Below are positions 9,011 to 17,634 of a stretch of 64,000 nucleotides of DNA, in pieces. A program made the position numbers and the translations under genes. Numbering within the stretch: the stretch's first letter is position 1; each line of letters starts with the position of its first letter. The notes below the pieces were generated by a model that searched no databases, was not told the DNA's origin, and saw only the letters and a program-made list of their open reading frames with translations. The DNA comes from Streptomyces actuosus (GTDB lineage: Bacteria > Actinomycetota > Actinomycetes > Streptomycetales > Streptomycetaceae). The DNA lies in assembly GCF_016921115.1 (NCBI RefSeq), contig NZ_JAFFZS010000007.1, positions 62,001 to 126,000 of the forward strand, given 5' to 3'.

Positions 9011-9052
9011 CTGGGCGAACGCCCAAAGCGTACGCCTTGGGCGTTCGCCCAA
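9011..9052. promoter_or_regulatory. Tandem TetR operators upstream of the ABC operon
   Basis: Two 16-bp palindromes, CTGGGCGAACGCCCAA (9011-9026) and TTGGGCGTTCGCCCAA (9037-9052, perfect), are spaced 26 bp centre to centre. They share the half-site TTGGgCG with the single site at 5756-5771 before the TetR gene. The rest of 8911-9353 shows no gene; it must hold the ABC promoter. Confidence 0.8.
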
Positions 9053-9353
9053 GCAAGGTGGCCGTCGGCCCCCGGACCCGAGGCCCGGCATCCGGGATCG
9101 GCACCGTTTCCGGCAGGGTGTGCGGACCGGTGCCTCTCGGGGGCGGCCTGCCTGGGTGCATGGGCTGCCGGCCTGCGGTCCGGCGACCTCGTGCACCCGG
9201 ACGAGCCGGCCCGAACCGGCCCACCCGACCAGGTGATCGCGCGGGCTGGAACAACGGTCGGGACGGAGCCGACCGATCAGTCGGACGATCGGGGCGTCCT
9301 GAGAAGGGGGATACGGGCCCCCACCCGGTCCGGGCGCGTGCCCCGGCTCGGGT

Positions 9354-10217
9354 TCACAGCCGTGTGGCGGTGCGGATCAGCCCGGCGAGGGCGAGGGAGC
9401 GGCTGTGCGGCGGCCAGGCGATGTGGGTGACGACGGGAGAGGCGTCGGTGAGGGGGACGGCGGCGTGCTCGGCCCACAGCCAGGCGCGGGCGGAGTCGGG
9501 GAAGACGGCCATGGTGCGTCCGAGGGCGATCAGCTGGGCCAGCTGCGTCTGGTCGTGGATCTCGGGGCCCGGGCCGGGCGGGTAGGTGCCGTGGCGGGGC
9601 CAGCGGGCGAGCGGAAGATCGGGGATGTCGCCGACGTCGGCCAGGGACAAGGCCTCGCGTGCGGCGAGAGGGTGCCCTGCGGGCAGGACGGCGATCTGCC
9701 CTTCGGCCATCAGTTCCTCGCTGTCGAACCCGGCGAGCGAGTTGAACGGCGTGTGCATGAGTGCCACGTCTGCGCGGCCGTCACGCAGCATCTCCTCCTG
9801 CTCGCACATGCCGCTCGGCAGCACCTCGATCTCGGCGGCGTCGGGTTCGGCCGCGTAGGCGTCGAGGAGTTTCTGCAGCAGTTCGTGGGACGCGGCGGCC
9901 TTCACCGCCAGCATCAGACGGTTGCGCGGGCCGCCCGGACGGCCGACGCCACCGGCACGACGGGTGCGGCGAGCGGCCGCGGTGGTGGCGTCGAGGGCGG
10001 CGCGCCCCTCGTGCAGCAGCACCTCTCCGGCGCCGGTCAGACAGACGCCGCGGCGGTTGCGTTCCAGCAGGGAGACGCCGAGGCGCCGTTCGAGCTGCTG
10101 GATCGCCCGGGACAGGGGTGGCTGGGCCATGCCGAGGCGCTCGGCGGCGCGGCCGAAGTGCAGTTCCTCGGCGACGGCCATGAAGTACCTCAGCTCGCGG
10201 GTCTCCAGGGTGTCCAC
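9354..10217 (-). CDS. LysR-family regulator, divergent from a short-chain dehydrogenase
   Basis: A 287-residue LysR-type transcription factor. The winged helix-turn-helix occupies residues about 7-66 (LRYFMAVAEELHFGRAAERL, PPLSRAIQQLERRLGVSLLE) and a periplasmic-binding-like effector domain covers about 100-287. It is transcribed away from the dehydrogenase gene, the classical LysR arrangement, and a palindrome containing T-N11-A lies between them. The substrate of the target enzyme, and hence the effector, is unknown. Confidence 0.92.
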   Translation of the reverse strand: MDTLETRELRYFMAVAEELHFGRAAERLGMAQPPLSRAIQQLERRLGVSLLERNRRGVCLTGAGEVLLHEGRAALDATTAAARRTRRAGGVGRPGGPRNRLMLAVKAAASHELLQKLLDAYAAEPDAAEIEVLPSGMCEQEEMLRDGRADVALMHTPFNSLAGFDSEELMAEGQIAVLPAGHPLAAREALSLADVGDIPDLPLARWPRHGTYPPGPGPEIHDQTQLAQLIALGRTMAVFPDSARAWLWAEHAAVPLTDASPVVTHIAWPPHSRSLALAGLIRTATRL

Positions 10218-10235
10218 GACCTCAGCCTACGTGTG

Positions 10236-10250
10236 ATACCCACCGGGTAT
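10236..10250. promoter_or_regulatory. Probable LysR-type binding site
   Basis: ATACCCACCGGGTAT is a 15-bp inverted repeat (6-bp arms) that satisfies the LysR T-N11-A rule. It lies 18 bp upstream of the lysR start and about 59-73 bp upstream of the dehydrogenase start, where a divergent-pair operator is expected. Confidence 0.6.
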
Positions 10251-10308
10251 GACAGGGCACTGAATCGGTGTTGGATGCGTCGTTCCTCCGCGGGTGAGCA
10301 TCGACGGC

Positions 10309-11046
10309 GTGAACGAGACGAAGATCGCGCTGGTGACCGGCGCGAACAAGGGAATCGGGTACGAGATCGCGAACGGGCTGGGCACCCTCGGGTACCGCGT
10401 GGGCGTGGGGGCCCGCGACGAGGCGCGGCTTCGGTCCGCCGTCGAGGAACTGCGCGCCGCCGGGGTGGACGCGTTCGGGGTGCCGCTGGACGTGACCGGC
10501 GATCGGAGCGTCGCTGATGCCGCGGAACTGATCGACCGGCAGGCCGGGCGGCTGGACGTCCTGGTGAACAACGCCGGCATCTCGGGAGAGACGGGGCCGG
10601 GGTGGATACAGGACCCGACCGCTCTCGACCTCGACATGGTCCGGACGGTGGTGGAGACCAACGTCGTCGGTGTCATCCGGGTGACCAACGCGATGCTGCC
10701 GCTGCTGCGGCGCTCGGCGTCGCCGCGTGTCGTCAACGTCTCCAGTTCCGTCGGCTCCCTGACCCGGCAGGCGGACCCGGGCATCGAGATCGGCCCCGTC
10801 ATGGCGGCCTACGCGCCGTCGAAGTCGTTCCTCAACGCCGTCACCGTGCAGTACGCCCGGCATCTCGCCGACACGGACATCCTGATCAATGCCGTCTGCC
10901 CGGGCCTGGTCGCCACCGACTTCAACGGCTTCCACGGACCCCGCACCCCTGCGCAGGGCGCGGCCGTGGCGGTCCGGCTCGCCACACTGCCCGACGGCGG
11001 CCCGACCGGATCGTTCTTCGAGGACGCAGGCCCCGTCCCCTGGTGA
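10309..11046 (+). CDS. Short-chain dehydrogenase/reductase
   Basis: A classical SDR of 245 residues (250 if the GTG at 10294 is used). The Rossmann motif TGANKGIG is at the N-terminus, followed by NNAG (LDVLVNNAGIS), the Ser of NVSSSVGS, and the catalytic pair in YAPSK (Y-x-x-x-K). The N-terminus IALVTGANKGIGYEIA is typical of carbonyl-reductase-like actinobacterial SDRs using NADPH. The start is uncertain: the GTG at 10309 is preceded at some distance by GGGTGAG, while 10294 has no evident site. Probably controlled by the divergent LysR regulator. Confidence 0.9.
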   Translation: MNETKIALVTGANKGIGYEIANGLGTLGYRVGVGARDEARLRSAVEELRAAGVDAFGVPLDVTGDRSVADAAELIDRQAGRLDVLVNNAGISGETGPGWIQDPTALDLDMVRTVVETNVVGVIRVTNAMLPLLRRSASPRVVNVSSSVGSLTRQADPGIEIGPVMAAYAPSKSFLNAVTVQYARHLADTDILINAVCPGLVATDFNGFHGPRTPAQGAAVAVRLATLPDGGPTGSFFEDAGPVPW

Positions 11047-11222
11047 CCCCGAACCCGCCGTGATCACGCCGCAGGCCCCGGTGCGGCTCGTCACGGCCGC
11101 GGACACCGAGGCCGGTCGAAGCCGGTGCCGACCCCGCACGGACCTCGGCCGGGACACCCCGACGCGGCGCCTGTCCCGGCTGCCTCAGCCGGCCGCCCGA
11201 CAGCGCGGGGCACCATGGAACC

Positions 11223-11531
11223 GTGGACGTCGAACTGCTCTACTGCGCAGGCTGCCCGAACTGGCACCTGGCCCGGGAACGGCTCGGCCAGGCTCTCAGG
11301 GCCACGGGCCACCCCGACCTGGAGATCCGCCTGCACGCCGTCGAGACCGAGCACGAGGCGCAAGCCCTGTGCTTCCCCGGGTCACCCACGATCCGCATCG
11401 GCGGTCGCGACCCCTTCCCCTCCCCGGCCCAGCCCCACGGCCTGACCTGCCGGGTCTACGCGACACCGGACGGCCTGGCAGGCGCGCCCACCGTCGACCA
11501 GCTCGTCCAGGCACTCACCGGCACATCCTGA
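11223..11531 (+). CDS. Small thioredoxin-fold protein with CxxC
   Basis: A 102-residue protein starting VDVELLYCAGCPNW, with a CxxC motif at residues 8-11 in the position of a thioredoxin active site, and SPTIRIGGRDPFP resembling the cis-Pro loop. Small proteins of this kind occur in actinobacteria as putative thioredoxin-like or DF-family (seleno)proteins, sometimes beside metal or organomercury genes. No such neighbours are seen here. The start is GTG. Redox function is inferred from the fold only. Confidence 0.7.
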   Translation: MDVELLYCAGCPNWHLARERLGQALRATGHPDLEIRLHAVETEHEAQALCFPGSPTIRIGGRDPFPSPAQPHGLTCRVYATPDGLAGAPTVDQLVQALTGTS

Positions 11532-11619
11532 GGGCCGCGCACCGCGTCGTGACCGGGGCAGCGGAGGGGACCCGGGAGCGGGGGGAGGAGGCGGAACGGC
11601 TCCGCAAGGCGATCCGGTG

Positions 11620-13215
11620 CTACGCGGCCGGGACGGGGCGTGCCGCCCAGGCCTGGGCCTGTCCCGAGGTGCGGCCCTTGAGGGCCAGGACGAGCGGGTC
11701 ACCCGTGAAGGTGCCCACGGGGACGACGGCCTCGTCGGGGCGGGGCCGGGAACGGATCACGCCGTCGCGGCCGATGAGGAACATCATCCGTGACTGCTTC
11801 TCCGGGTCGTCGGTCCCGCACGGCCGGATGCCGATGCCGGCGGCGTCGCCGTCGGCCTTGAGGCAGAAGTCGGGGGCGGCCATGTTGTGCAGCCGCCCCT
11901 CGGAATCGAGCGACCACGCCTGCGTCGGGGACGATGTGCAGGTCGCGGCCACGGCGTCGGAGTGCTTCTGCACCTGCCCGTTCTCCACGTCGAGGCACAG
12001 GCCGCTGCCGCTGTGCACCAGCTGAGCGGTGACGCCGACGCGGATCTGGGCGGACGGCTGTGCCCGGCTCGCCGACGTGGGCGGACTGCTCGGCTCCCGA
12101 TGTGGTGAACCGGCGTCGGCGGGCCGGCCGTGGTCCAGCGCCGCGTTCGTGACCGCCGCGGCGACCACGGCCGCGGCGGTCACCGCCAGCGCGGCGGCGA
12201 GAGCCCGGTGCTTCGGGGCGGCGCGATGCGCCGGGCGGGAGCCACGGCCCGCGCCGGTCGGGGCCTGGATCGTGTCGGCCGGCGTCCACGAGGATGCGCG
12301 CGGATCGTCCGGAGGGCCGGACGGAGCCTGCGGTGCCGACCACGGCTCGACGATCTGGCGGACGGGGCGCTCTGCGGTGTAGGCCGCTCCGCCCCACGCC
12401 AGCAGCCCTCCGGCCAGGGCGGTCCGCGGCTCGTCCGACAACTCCGCCAGCTCGTCCAGCAGTTGCGTGCACGGGGCACAGCCGGTCAGGTGCGCGACGA
12501 GGTCCGGATGGCGCCGGGTCTCCTCCGCGTGCGAGGCGGTCTCGATGATGCGGCCGAAGCCCTGGCACTCCGCGGTGCCACGGGACGCCAGGTGTGCCGT
12601 CGCGTAGGCGTGCCGCAGGGCGAGGGGGGCCTTGCCCTTCAGCCCGGCGACGGTGGCCGGGTCGATGCCCAGGTACCGGGCCACGCGGCCGTCCGGCTCC
12701 TCGTCGACGACCGCGTACCACAGGACGCCTCGCACCTGCTCGGGCAGCTGGTAGAAGGCCTTGAGCATGGCGCCGGTCGTGCCGCGAGACGCGACGCCGA
12801 TCGCGGACGTCCGGGCGGCCGCGGGCCGTTCGGTGTTCCGCGCCCACGTCAGGAAGTCGGCCCGCAGCCACTCCTGCCTGCCGTCGGCCGCCCACCGGAG
12901 TGCCGTCCCGGCCACCCCGGTGAGTGCGTGGTGGCGCCAGGTCCCCAAGGGGTCGATGCCGCTGCGCAGCTCTTCCACGGCACGGGTGAAGGCCTCCGCG
13001 GCAAGGCGGTTCCCGGCCATCTGGTGGACGGTGCACCCGCGCGCGCAGGTCACGACGGCGGCCAGATGCCGTCGGCGGAGTTCCGCCGCGGCCGGATCGG
13101 CACTCTCGTCCTGGGCACGCAGGCAATGGGTGAGTTCCGTGTCGGACAGCGATTCGAACGTGGGGGGTGTGGAGCCAGGACGGTGATCCGCGCTCCCGGT
13201 GTCCGCATGTGTCAC
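11620..13215 (-). CDS. Sigma-like / zinc-finger / membrane-anchored lectin fusion protein
   Basis: A 531-residue protein. Residues about 20-130 resemble sigma region 2 helices (TELTHCLRAQDESADPAAAE), and about 165-225 resemble a region 4 helix-turn-helix (LPEQVRGVLWYAVVDEE, VARYLGIDPATVAGLKGKA). An anti-sigma-type zinc finger follows (HPDLVAHLTGCAPC, H-x-x-x-C-x-x-C-like). After a Pro-rich linker there is one membrane helix (ALAAALAVTAAAVVAAAVTN) and an extracellular C-terminal domain of about 135 residues with ricin-type lectin features (GSGLCLDVENGQVQKHSDAV, TQAWSLDSEGRLHN). Start GTG at 13215, with GAGG upstream. It may be a membrane-tethered sigma factor sensing a glycan; that is inference. 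No separate anti-sigma gene is adjacent. Confidence 0.75.
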   Translation of the reverse strand: MTHADTGSADHRPGSTPPTFESLSDTELTHCLRAQDESADPAAAELRRRHLAAVVTCARGCTVHQMAGNRLAAEAFTRAVEELRSGIDPLGTWRHHALTGVAGTALRWAADGRQEWLRADFLTWARNTERPAAARTSAIGVASRGTTGAMLKAFYQLPEQVRGVLWYAVVDEEPDGRVARYLGIDPATVAGLKGKAPLALRHAYATAHLASRGTAECQGFGRIIETASHAEETRRHPDLVAHLTGCAPCTQLLDELAELSDEPRTALAGGLLAWGGAAYTAERPVRQIVEPWSAPQAPSGPPDDPRASSWTPADTIQAPTGAGRGSRPAHRAAPKHRALAAALAVTAAAVVAAAVTNAALDHGRPADAGSPHREPSSPPTSASRAQPSAQIRVGVTAQLVHSGSGLCLDVENGQVQKHSDAVAATCTSSPTQAWSLDSEGRLHNMAAPDFCLKADGDAAGIGIRPCGTDDPEKQSRMMFLIGRDGVIRSRPRPDEAVVPVGTFTGDPLVLALKGRTSGQAQAWAARPVPAA

Positions 13216-14113
13216 CTTGGGCCTCGCTTCCTCGTATCGCCGGATTCACGGGTTGCGGCGCGCTGCCGCGCCGAACGGCGCCGGTGGATGGACACGGCCC
13301 GGCTGCCGTCCGCCCGGAGTGACGTGGGCGATCTCGTAGGGACGACATAGTGGGCGGTGAGGGGGCGCGGCGTAAAGGGATACCGGCGGTAAGTGCCGTA
13401 CGCCGGAGCATTTTCGGGCGTGGGTGGGGAAGACCGTCAGATTCTCATGAGGAGTCGTCAGGGTCTGTGGCGCCTTGGCCCCATGCCGGACGGTTGACGC
13501 GTTTGCTCTGCGGTCAGGGGATTTGACGGGTGTGCCGTTCGGGCGGGGCTGTCCGTGGCCCCGGCCGGCCGGCCGTCCCGGTGCGGCAGCGTGGCAGGTG
13601 AACACCGGACGGCACAACCGCCCTTGGCAGGCGGGTCGAGTTCGCGGACATCCCGTCGCACGTACGGCCCTTCGCGGACATGCGCGCCCCGCGGCGGCTT
13701 CACGTGCTGCAACTCCGCAGTCGTGGGCAGGATCCGGCTGATCGTCGACCGGTCCCCACGCCGTGCGGACCGCGGCACCTGCCGGTGACGCGGCGGGACT
13801 GCTGGTTCCGGATGCGCGATGCGCAACCCGGCGCGTAGGCGGGGTGGTTCGGGTTCCTGTCGGTCCGGCAGGTGGCACCGGGCCGGCCTGTCCACGGGCG
13901 CCGTGCGGGGCGGTGCGCGCACGCTGGGCAGGTGGCAGCGAAGAACGTCCAGGTCGTCGCGCCCCGGGGGGCATTCCACCTCGCCCCGGGAAGGTGGCGT
14001 AGTGTAGCGCCGCGCACGGGTTCGGTAGTTCCGCTTGACGCCGGCCGCGGTGGCCCGCTGTCCTTTCGTTCCGCAGGGCTGTGAAGAGGCCCACGTTCCG
14101 GAAGGCGCCTGAA
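13216..14113. other. Long intergenic region, no confident gene
   Basis: About 900 bp separating the sigma/lectin gene (minus) from the sugar-binding lipoprotein gene (plus). It must carry both promoters. A small inverted repeat lies near 13390 (CCGGCG with CGCCGG). Several long frames on both strands have poor codon statistics and no family resemblance. A patch CCACCT...AGGTGG precedes TAGTGT near 14000, which could be promoter architecture for the lipoprotein gene. Confidence 0.4.
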
Positions 14114-15229
14114 GTGAGACCCCCAATACGTCGTATCGCCATGGCCGCGGCAGTCTCCATGACGACCCTCTCGCTCGGATGCGGAGCGCTGAACGAGACG
14201 GAGAAATCAGGAGAATCGAGCCCGACCAAGGGCAACGACCTCACGGTGGGGCTGCTGATGCCGGAGACGACGAACACGCGATACGTGAATTTCGACTACC
14301 CCATCATCAAACGCAGGATTGCCGAACTCACGGATAATCGGGGCAAGGTCGAGTATGCCAACGCGGGCGCGAGCGCGAGCAAGCAGGCCCGTCAGATGCA
14401 GGAGATGATCGACGGCGGGGTCGACGTCATCCTGCTCGACGCCGTCGACTCGCACGCCGTCTCCGGGCTGGTGAAGAAGGCCAAGAGCGCGGGCATTCCG
14501 GTCATCGCGTACGACCGGCTCGCCGAGGGTCCGATCGACGCCTACGTCTCCTTCGACAACGAACTCGTCGGCGAGGTGCAGGCCCGCACCCTGCTGGCGG
14601 CGCTGGGGCCGGATGCCGGCCCCTCCACGAAGATCGTCATGATGAACGGCTCGCCCACCGACCCGAACGCCGCACAGTTCAAGAAGGGCGCCCTCTCCGA
14701 GCTGAGGGGCAAGGTGACGATCGCCGAGTCCTACGACGTCAAGGACTGGAGCCCGGACCTGGCCCAGACCCGTATGACCGAGGCGCTCGGCGCGATCGGC
14801 GCGGACGACATCGCAGCCGTCTACTCCGCCAACGACTCCATGGCGGGCGGCATCGTCCGGGCGATGAAGGCCGCCGGCGTCAGCCCCGTGCCGCCGCTCA
14901 CCGGCCAGGACGCCGACCTCGACGCGGTGCAGCGCATCGTCACCGGCAAGCAGTACATGACCGTCTACAAGCCCTACCCGGACGAGGCCGAGGCCGCCGC
15001 GGAGATGGCTGTCGACAAGGTCCAGGGCAAGAACATCCAGTTCGACGCCCTCACCCAGGACCACGTCGACAGCCCGACCGACAAGGACATCCCGGCCCAA
15101 CTGGTCACGGTGAGCGCCCTGACGCAGAAGAACATCAAGGAGACGGTCGTGGCGGACGGCATCTACAAGATCTCCGACATCTGCATCGCCAAGTTCGCGG
15201 CGGCCTGCACGGCGATCGGCCTCGACTAG
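14114..15229 (+). CDS. Sugar ABC transporter substrate-binding lipoprotein (XylF-like), orphan
   Basis: A 371-residue periplasmic-binding-protein family I member. A positively charged signal peptide leads to SLGC, a near-canonical lipobox with Cys at residue 23. The mature part carries [59 protein letters not shown] and PPLTGQDADLDAVQRI, all typical of xylose/ribose-type binders. I chose the GTG at 14114, with GGAAGG 8 nt upstream, over the GTG at 14081. No permease or ATPase is adjacent; the nearest such genes are 30 kb away beside their own binding protein. A strong terminator follows at once, so it is monocistronic. Confidence 0.88.
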   Translation: MRPPIRRIAMAAAVSMTTLSLGCGALNETEKSGESSPTKGNDLTVGLLMPETTNTRYVNFDYPIIKRRIAELTDNRGKVEYANAGASASKQARQMQEMIDGGVDVILLDAVDSHAVSGLVKKAKSAGIPVIAYDRLAEGPIDAYVSFDNELVGEVQARTLLAALGPDAGPSTKIVMMNGSPTDPNAAQFKKGALSELRGKVTIAESYDVKDWSPDLAQTRMTEALGAIGADDIAAVYSANDSMAGGIVRAMKAAGVSPVPPLTGQDADLDAVQRIVTGKQYMTVYKPYPDEAEAAAEMAVDKVQGKNIQFDALTQDHVDSPTDKDIPAQLVTVSALTQKNIKETVVADGIYKISDICIAKFAAACTAIGLD

Positions 15230-15240
15230 GAGTCGCCCTC

Positions 15241-15293
15241 AGGCGCGCCGAGGCCTTCGCCTACTCCGCCGGCGCCTTCGCCTCGGCGCGCCT
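15241..15293. terminator. Stem-loop terminator after the sugar-binding lipoprotein gene
   Basis: Arms AGGCGCGCCGAGGC (15241-15254) and its exact complement (15280-15293) form a 14-bp stem with a 25-nt loop, starting 12 bp after the stop codon. The following stretch to 15730 holds no recognisable gene; it is less GC-rich with several short inverted repeats near 15465-15530 and must contain the next promoter. Confidence 0.8.
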
Positions 15294-15730
15294 CGCTTGT
15301 GCGGTCCCGATCCGCCGCGCCGACCGCGTCCGCCCCTTCCCACACGCGGCGGATCCAGCGGCTCCCGCCCGCGGAGAACGCGCGGGACGTCACCGTCGGC
15401 CCGACCGCCGAGCCCGCACGACGACGACGGTTTTCCGACTTGGACGGTCATCTCCTGCCGGAATTCGCCATTCGCCGATCATCGGAGTTCGGCGGTCGAC
15501 AACGCTCGGTATCGGTGTCGCACCGATGTGCGAAATCCCTGCGTATGCCCCGCGGCTGCGCCGCTCCGTCGCGCGATATCAGAACCGGCGGATACGGCGA
15601 ATTGACCCGCAGTCGTGCCGGATAAGGAGCGGGCGTCCCGCTCCGCCGATCGGGCGGGTGCGGCGGTGAACGTCGCCCGCCCGTCGGTCGTATTCCTTCG
15701 ACGGGGGGAAAGCAGAGAAAGGAGCAGCCA

Positions 15731-17401
15731 GTGTCCAGAAACAGATCGCCACGGTCACCACGCGTCGTACGGAGGGACCGGGCCCGGCGCTGGAAGCGGT
15801 CGAAGCTGACCGTCGCGTTGGTCGGCGGGCCGGTCATCCTCGCGGTCGTCGCCGGTTCGGTGTTCGCGGCGGGCAGCCGCCACCACCGTCGGCAGGGGGA
15901 CGGGGAGGCCTCCGCACAGCCCGCGTCGGCCGGCACGCCCAACGCGGACTGCACGCTGATCGTGCCCGAACACCCCCTCACGGCCCGGGGCCTGGCCACG
16001 CCCTATGAGCTGGTCGCAACGGACCCCGCGAAGGGGGCGTGCCACGAGTCCCATCCGGATCAGGCCGCGTTCGTGGAAGCCGCGATCCTCACCAAGGACG
16101 GCAAACTGACCGTCTACAACCCGCTGGTGGTCGACAAAGGGACGAAACCGGCCGCGCGCCCGGTCCGGCCCTCGGTGCCCGCGGGCTCGACGGTCGGCAT
16201 CTGGTTCGGTTTCAACAGCGCCAACCTGACCCTGCGGACGAGCCGCCACTCCAACAGCCTCGCCCAGGGCAAGTGCGTCAACGGTGTGCGGGGATCCGTC
16301 TTCGGCCAGTTCGCCTACTGCAACGCGCCGGCCTTCTTCCGGGCCGCCGACGACCGGATAGCCCACAAGCAGCTCGCGATTCCGGCCCTCGGGACCGCCA
16401 AGGACGGCCTGCCCTGCCCCACCACGAGGGACTTCTCCGTCGTGGACCAGGACGGGAGCGACAACGTGGTCACCCACTACCTCGCCGACGCCCGCGGCCG
16501 GATCGCCCAGAACAACGCCGCGAGCGCGAGGGCGATGAGCAGGGCCAGGCGCATGGACAACCGAGGCGACCGCCATCACCACCACGACGGCCGAACCAGG
16601 TCGGCGCAGGCGGCCACCCCCTCGGACCTGGCCAACGGCAGCGACAACCTGCTTTTGACCCAGTTCATGGATCCGGCCCTGGGCTGCAAGCCGTTCACCG
16701 CGCCGAACCAGTCCAGCGACGGCCGGGCCACGTCCGCCCTGGCGCTGGACGAACTGTCCGCCGCGGCCAACCAGAAGGCCCCGATCGCGCTGATCCCGCA
16801 GAACGACCCGATGACACGCGTCGACGGGCGGGCCAGCGTCGAGAAGACCAACGCCTACCGGGCGGGGGTCGGCATGCCCGCCCTCGGCGCCGACGGCGAC
16901 GGTGACGGGGCCGCGTACTGCAGGACCCTGTTCGGCGACCCCACCGGCATCCAGCGGATCTTCAAGGACAAGTCGCTCTTCGAGGAGGCGCCCTCGCCCG
17001 ACCCGGCCACGGCCCCGAACCTCTTCGCCTTCCTGGCCGCACGTGCGAGCGGGACGTTCGACGACCTCGGCTGCGACACACTCCTCGGCGTCTCCAACCC
17101 CGTCGCCCTGACGGCGGACGCCGACGGCAGGGTCACCGACGGGGTGCTCACACCGCTCGGCCAGACACCCCCGGCCCCCGGCACCGCGGACCCCGGTACC
17201 GCGGACAGCGCATCCCCGACCGCGTCGGCGAGCAGTTCCTCGTCGCCCGCGGGCGACCGCCCGACCGCGTCGGCTCCGTCGAGTGCCGGGCCGTCCGCGT
17301 CCGTCTCCGCCCCCGACTCGGCGCCCGCCTCCGTACCCGCCTCCGCGTCCGCTTCCGGCGGGACCGCGAAGCCGTCCCGGTGGACTGACGGCGGCCGCTG
17401 A
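15731..17401 (+). CDS. Large secreted or membrane-anchored protein of unknown function with Ser/Ala-rich tail
   Basis: A 556-residue protein. A basic N-terminus and one hydrophobic segment (LTVALVGGPVILAVVAGSVF, about residues 27-46) suggest secretion or anchoring. The globular part (about 70-470) includes LTARGLATPYELVATDPAKG, VGIWFGFNSANLTL, FGQFAYCNAPAFF and DFSVVDQDGSDNVVTHYL, with several cysteines. A His-rich patch (DRHHHHDGR) sits near residue 280. The last 80 residues are Ser/Ala/Pro low complexity, like a cell-wall-spanning stalk. The GTG at 15731 has AAAGGAG 6 nt upstream. From memory the globular part resembles secreted proteins of filamentous fungi with unknown function; I cannot verify that here. 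Function not known. Confidence 0.8.
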   Translation: MSRNRSPRSPRVVRRDRARRWKRSKLTVALVGGPVILAVVAGSVFAAGSRHHRRQGDGEASAQPASAGTPNADCTLIVPEHPLTARGLATPYELVATDPAKGACHESHPDQAAFVEAAILTKDGKLTVYNPLVVDKGTKPAARPVRPSVPAGSTVGIWFGFNSANLTLRTSRHSNSLAQGKCVNGVRGSVFGQFAYCNAPAFFRAADDRIAHKQLAIPALGTAKDGLPCPTTRDFSVVDQDGSDNVVTHYLADARGRIAQNNAASARAMSRARRMDNRGDRHHHHDGRTRSAQAATPSDLANGSDNLLLTQFMDPALGCKPFTAPNQSSDGRATSALALDELSAAANQKAPIALIPQNDPMTRVDGRASVEKTNAYRAGVGMPALGADGDGDGAAYCRTLFGDPTGIQRIFKDKSLFEEAPSPDPATAPNLFAFLAARASGTFDDLGCDTLLGVSNPVALTADADGRVTDGVLTPLGQTPPAPGTADPGTADSASPTASASSSSSPAGDRPTASAPSSAGPSASVSAPDSAPASVPASASASGGTAKPSRWTDGGR

Positions 17402-17613
17402 GGCGACGCAGGCCGTCCCGTTCGCGCCACCCCGCTCCGGAGCCCCCTCCGCACGTGGCGTGCCGGGGCGATGACAACGCCGCCGTCGACTTCGGCGTCC
17501 GACTCGGTGACCGACAGCGCCGTCCCGCTGTCGCTCGCCCGCACCGCGCGATCGACCACCCGGCATGCCGTCGGGACCCGACGCCCGACCGCACCGGGTG
17601 CGGCGCACCGCTC

Positions 17614-17633
17614 CGCCCGGACGGACCCGGGCG
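17614..17633. terminator. Stem-loop after the ktrA-like gene
   Basis: CGCCCGG (17614-17620) and CCGGGCG (17627-17633) form a 7-bp stem with a 6-nt loop directly beyond the stop of the minus-strand potassium-uptake gene, and facing the end of the plus-strand gene at 17401. Confidence 0.6.
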
Positions 17634-17634
17634 T

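Noticed and set aside
13458..14126. Possible transposase fragment (GDRSTISRILP) in the large intergenic region
   Set aside because: Only a few residues resemble the DRSTITRA helix of IS5-type transposases; the rest of the frame is Arg/Pro-rich and shows no further similarity.
16855..17559. Minus-strand frame opposite the Ser/Ala-rich tail
   Set aside because: GC3 is high in part, but the frame mirrors a low-complexity repeat tail and matches no family.
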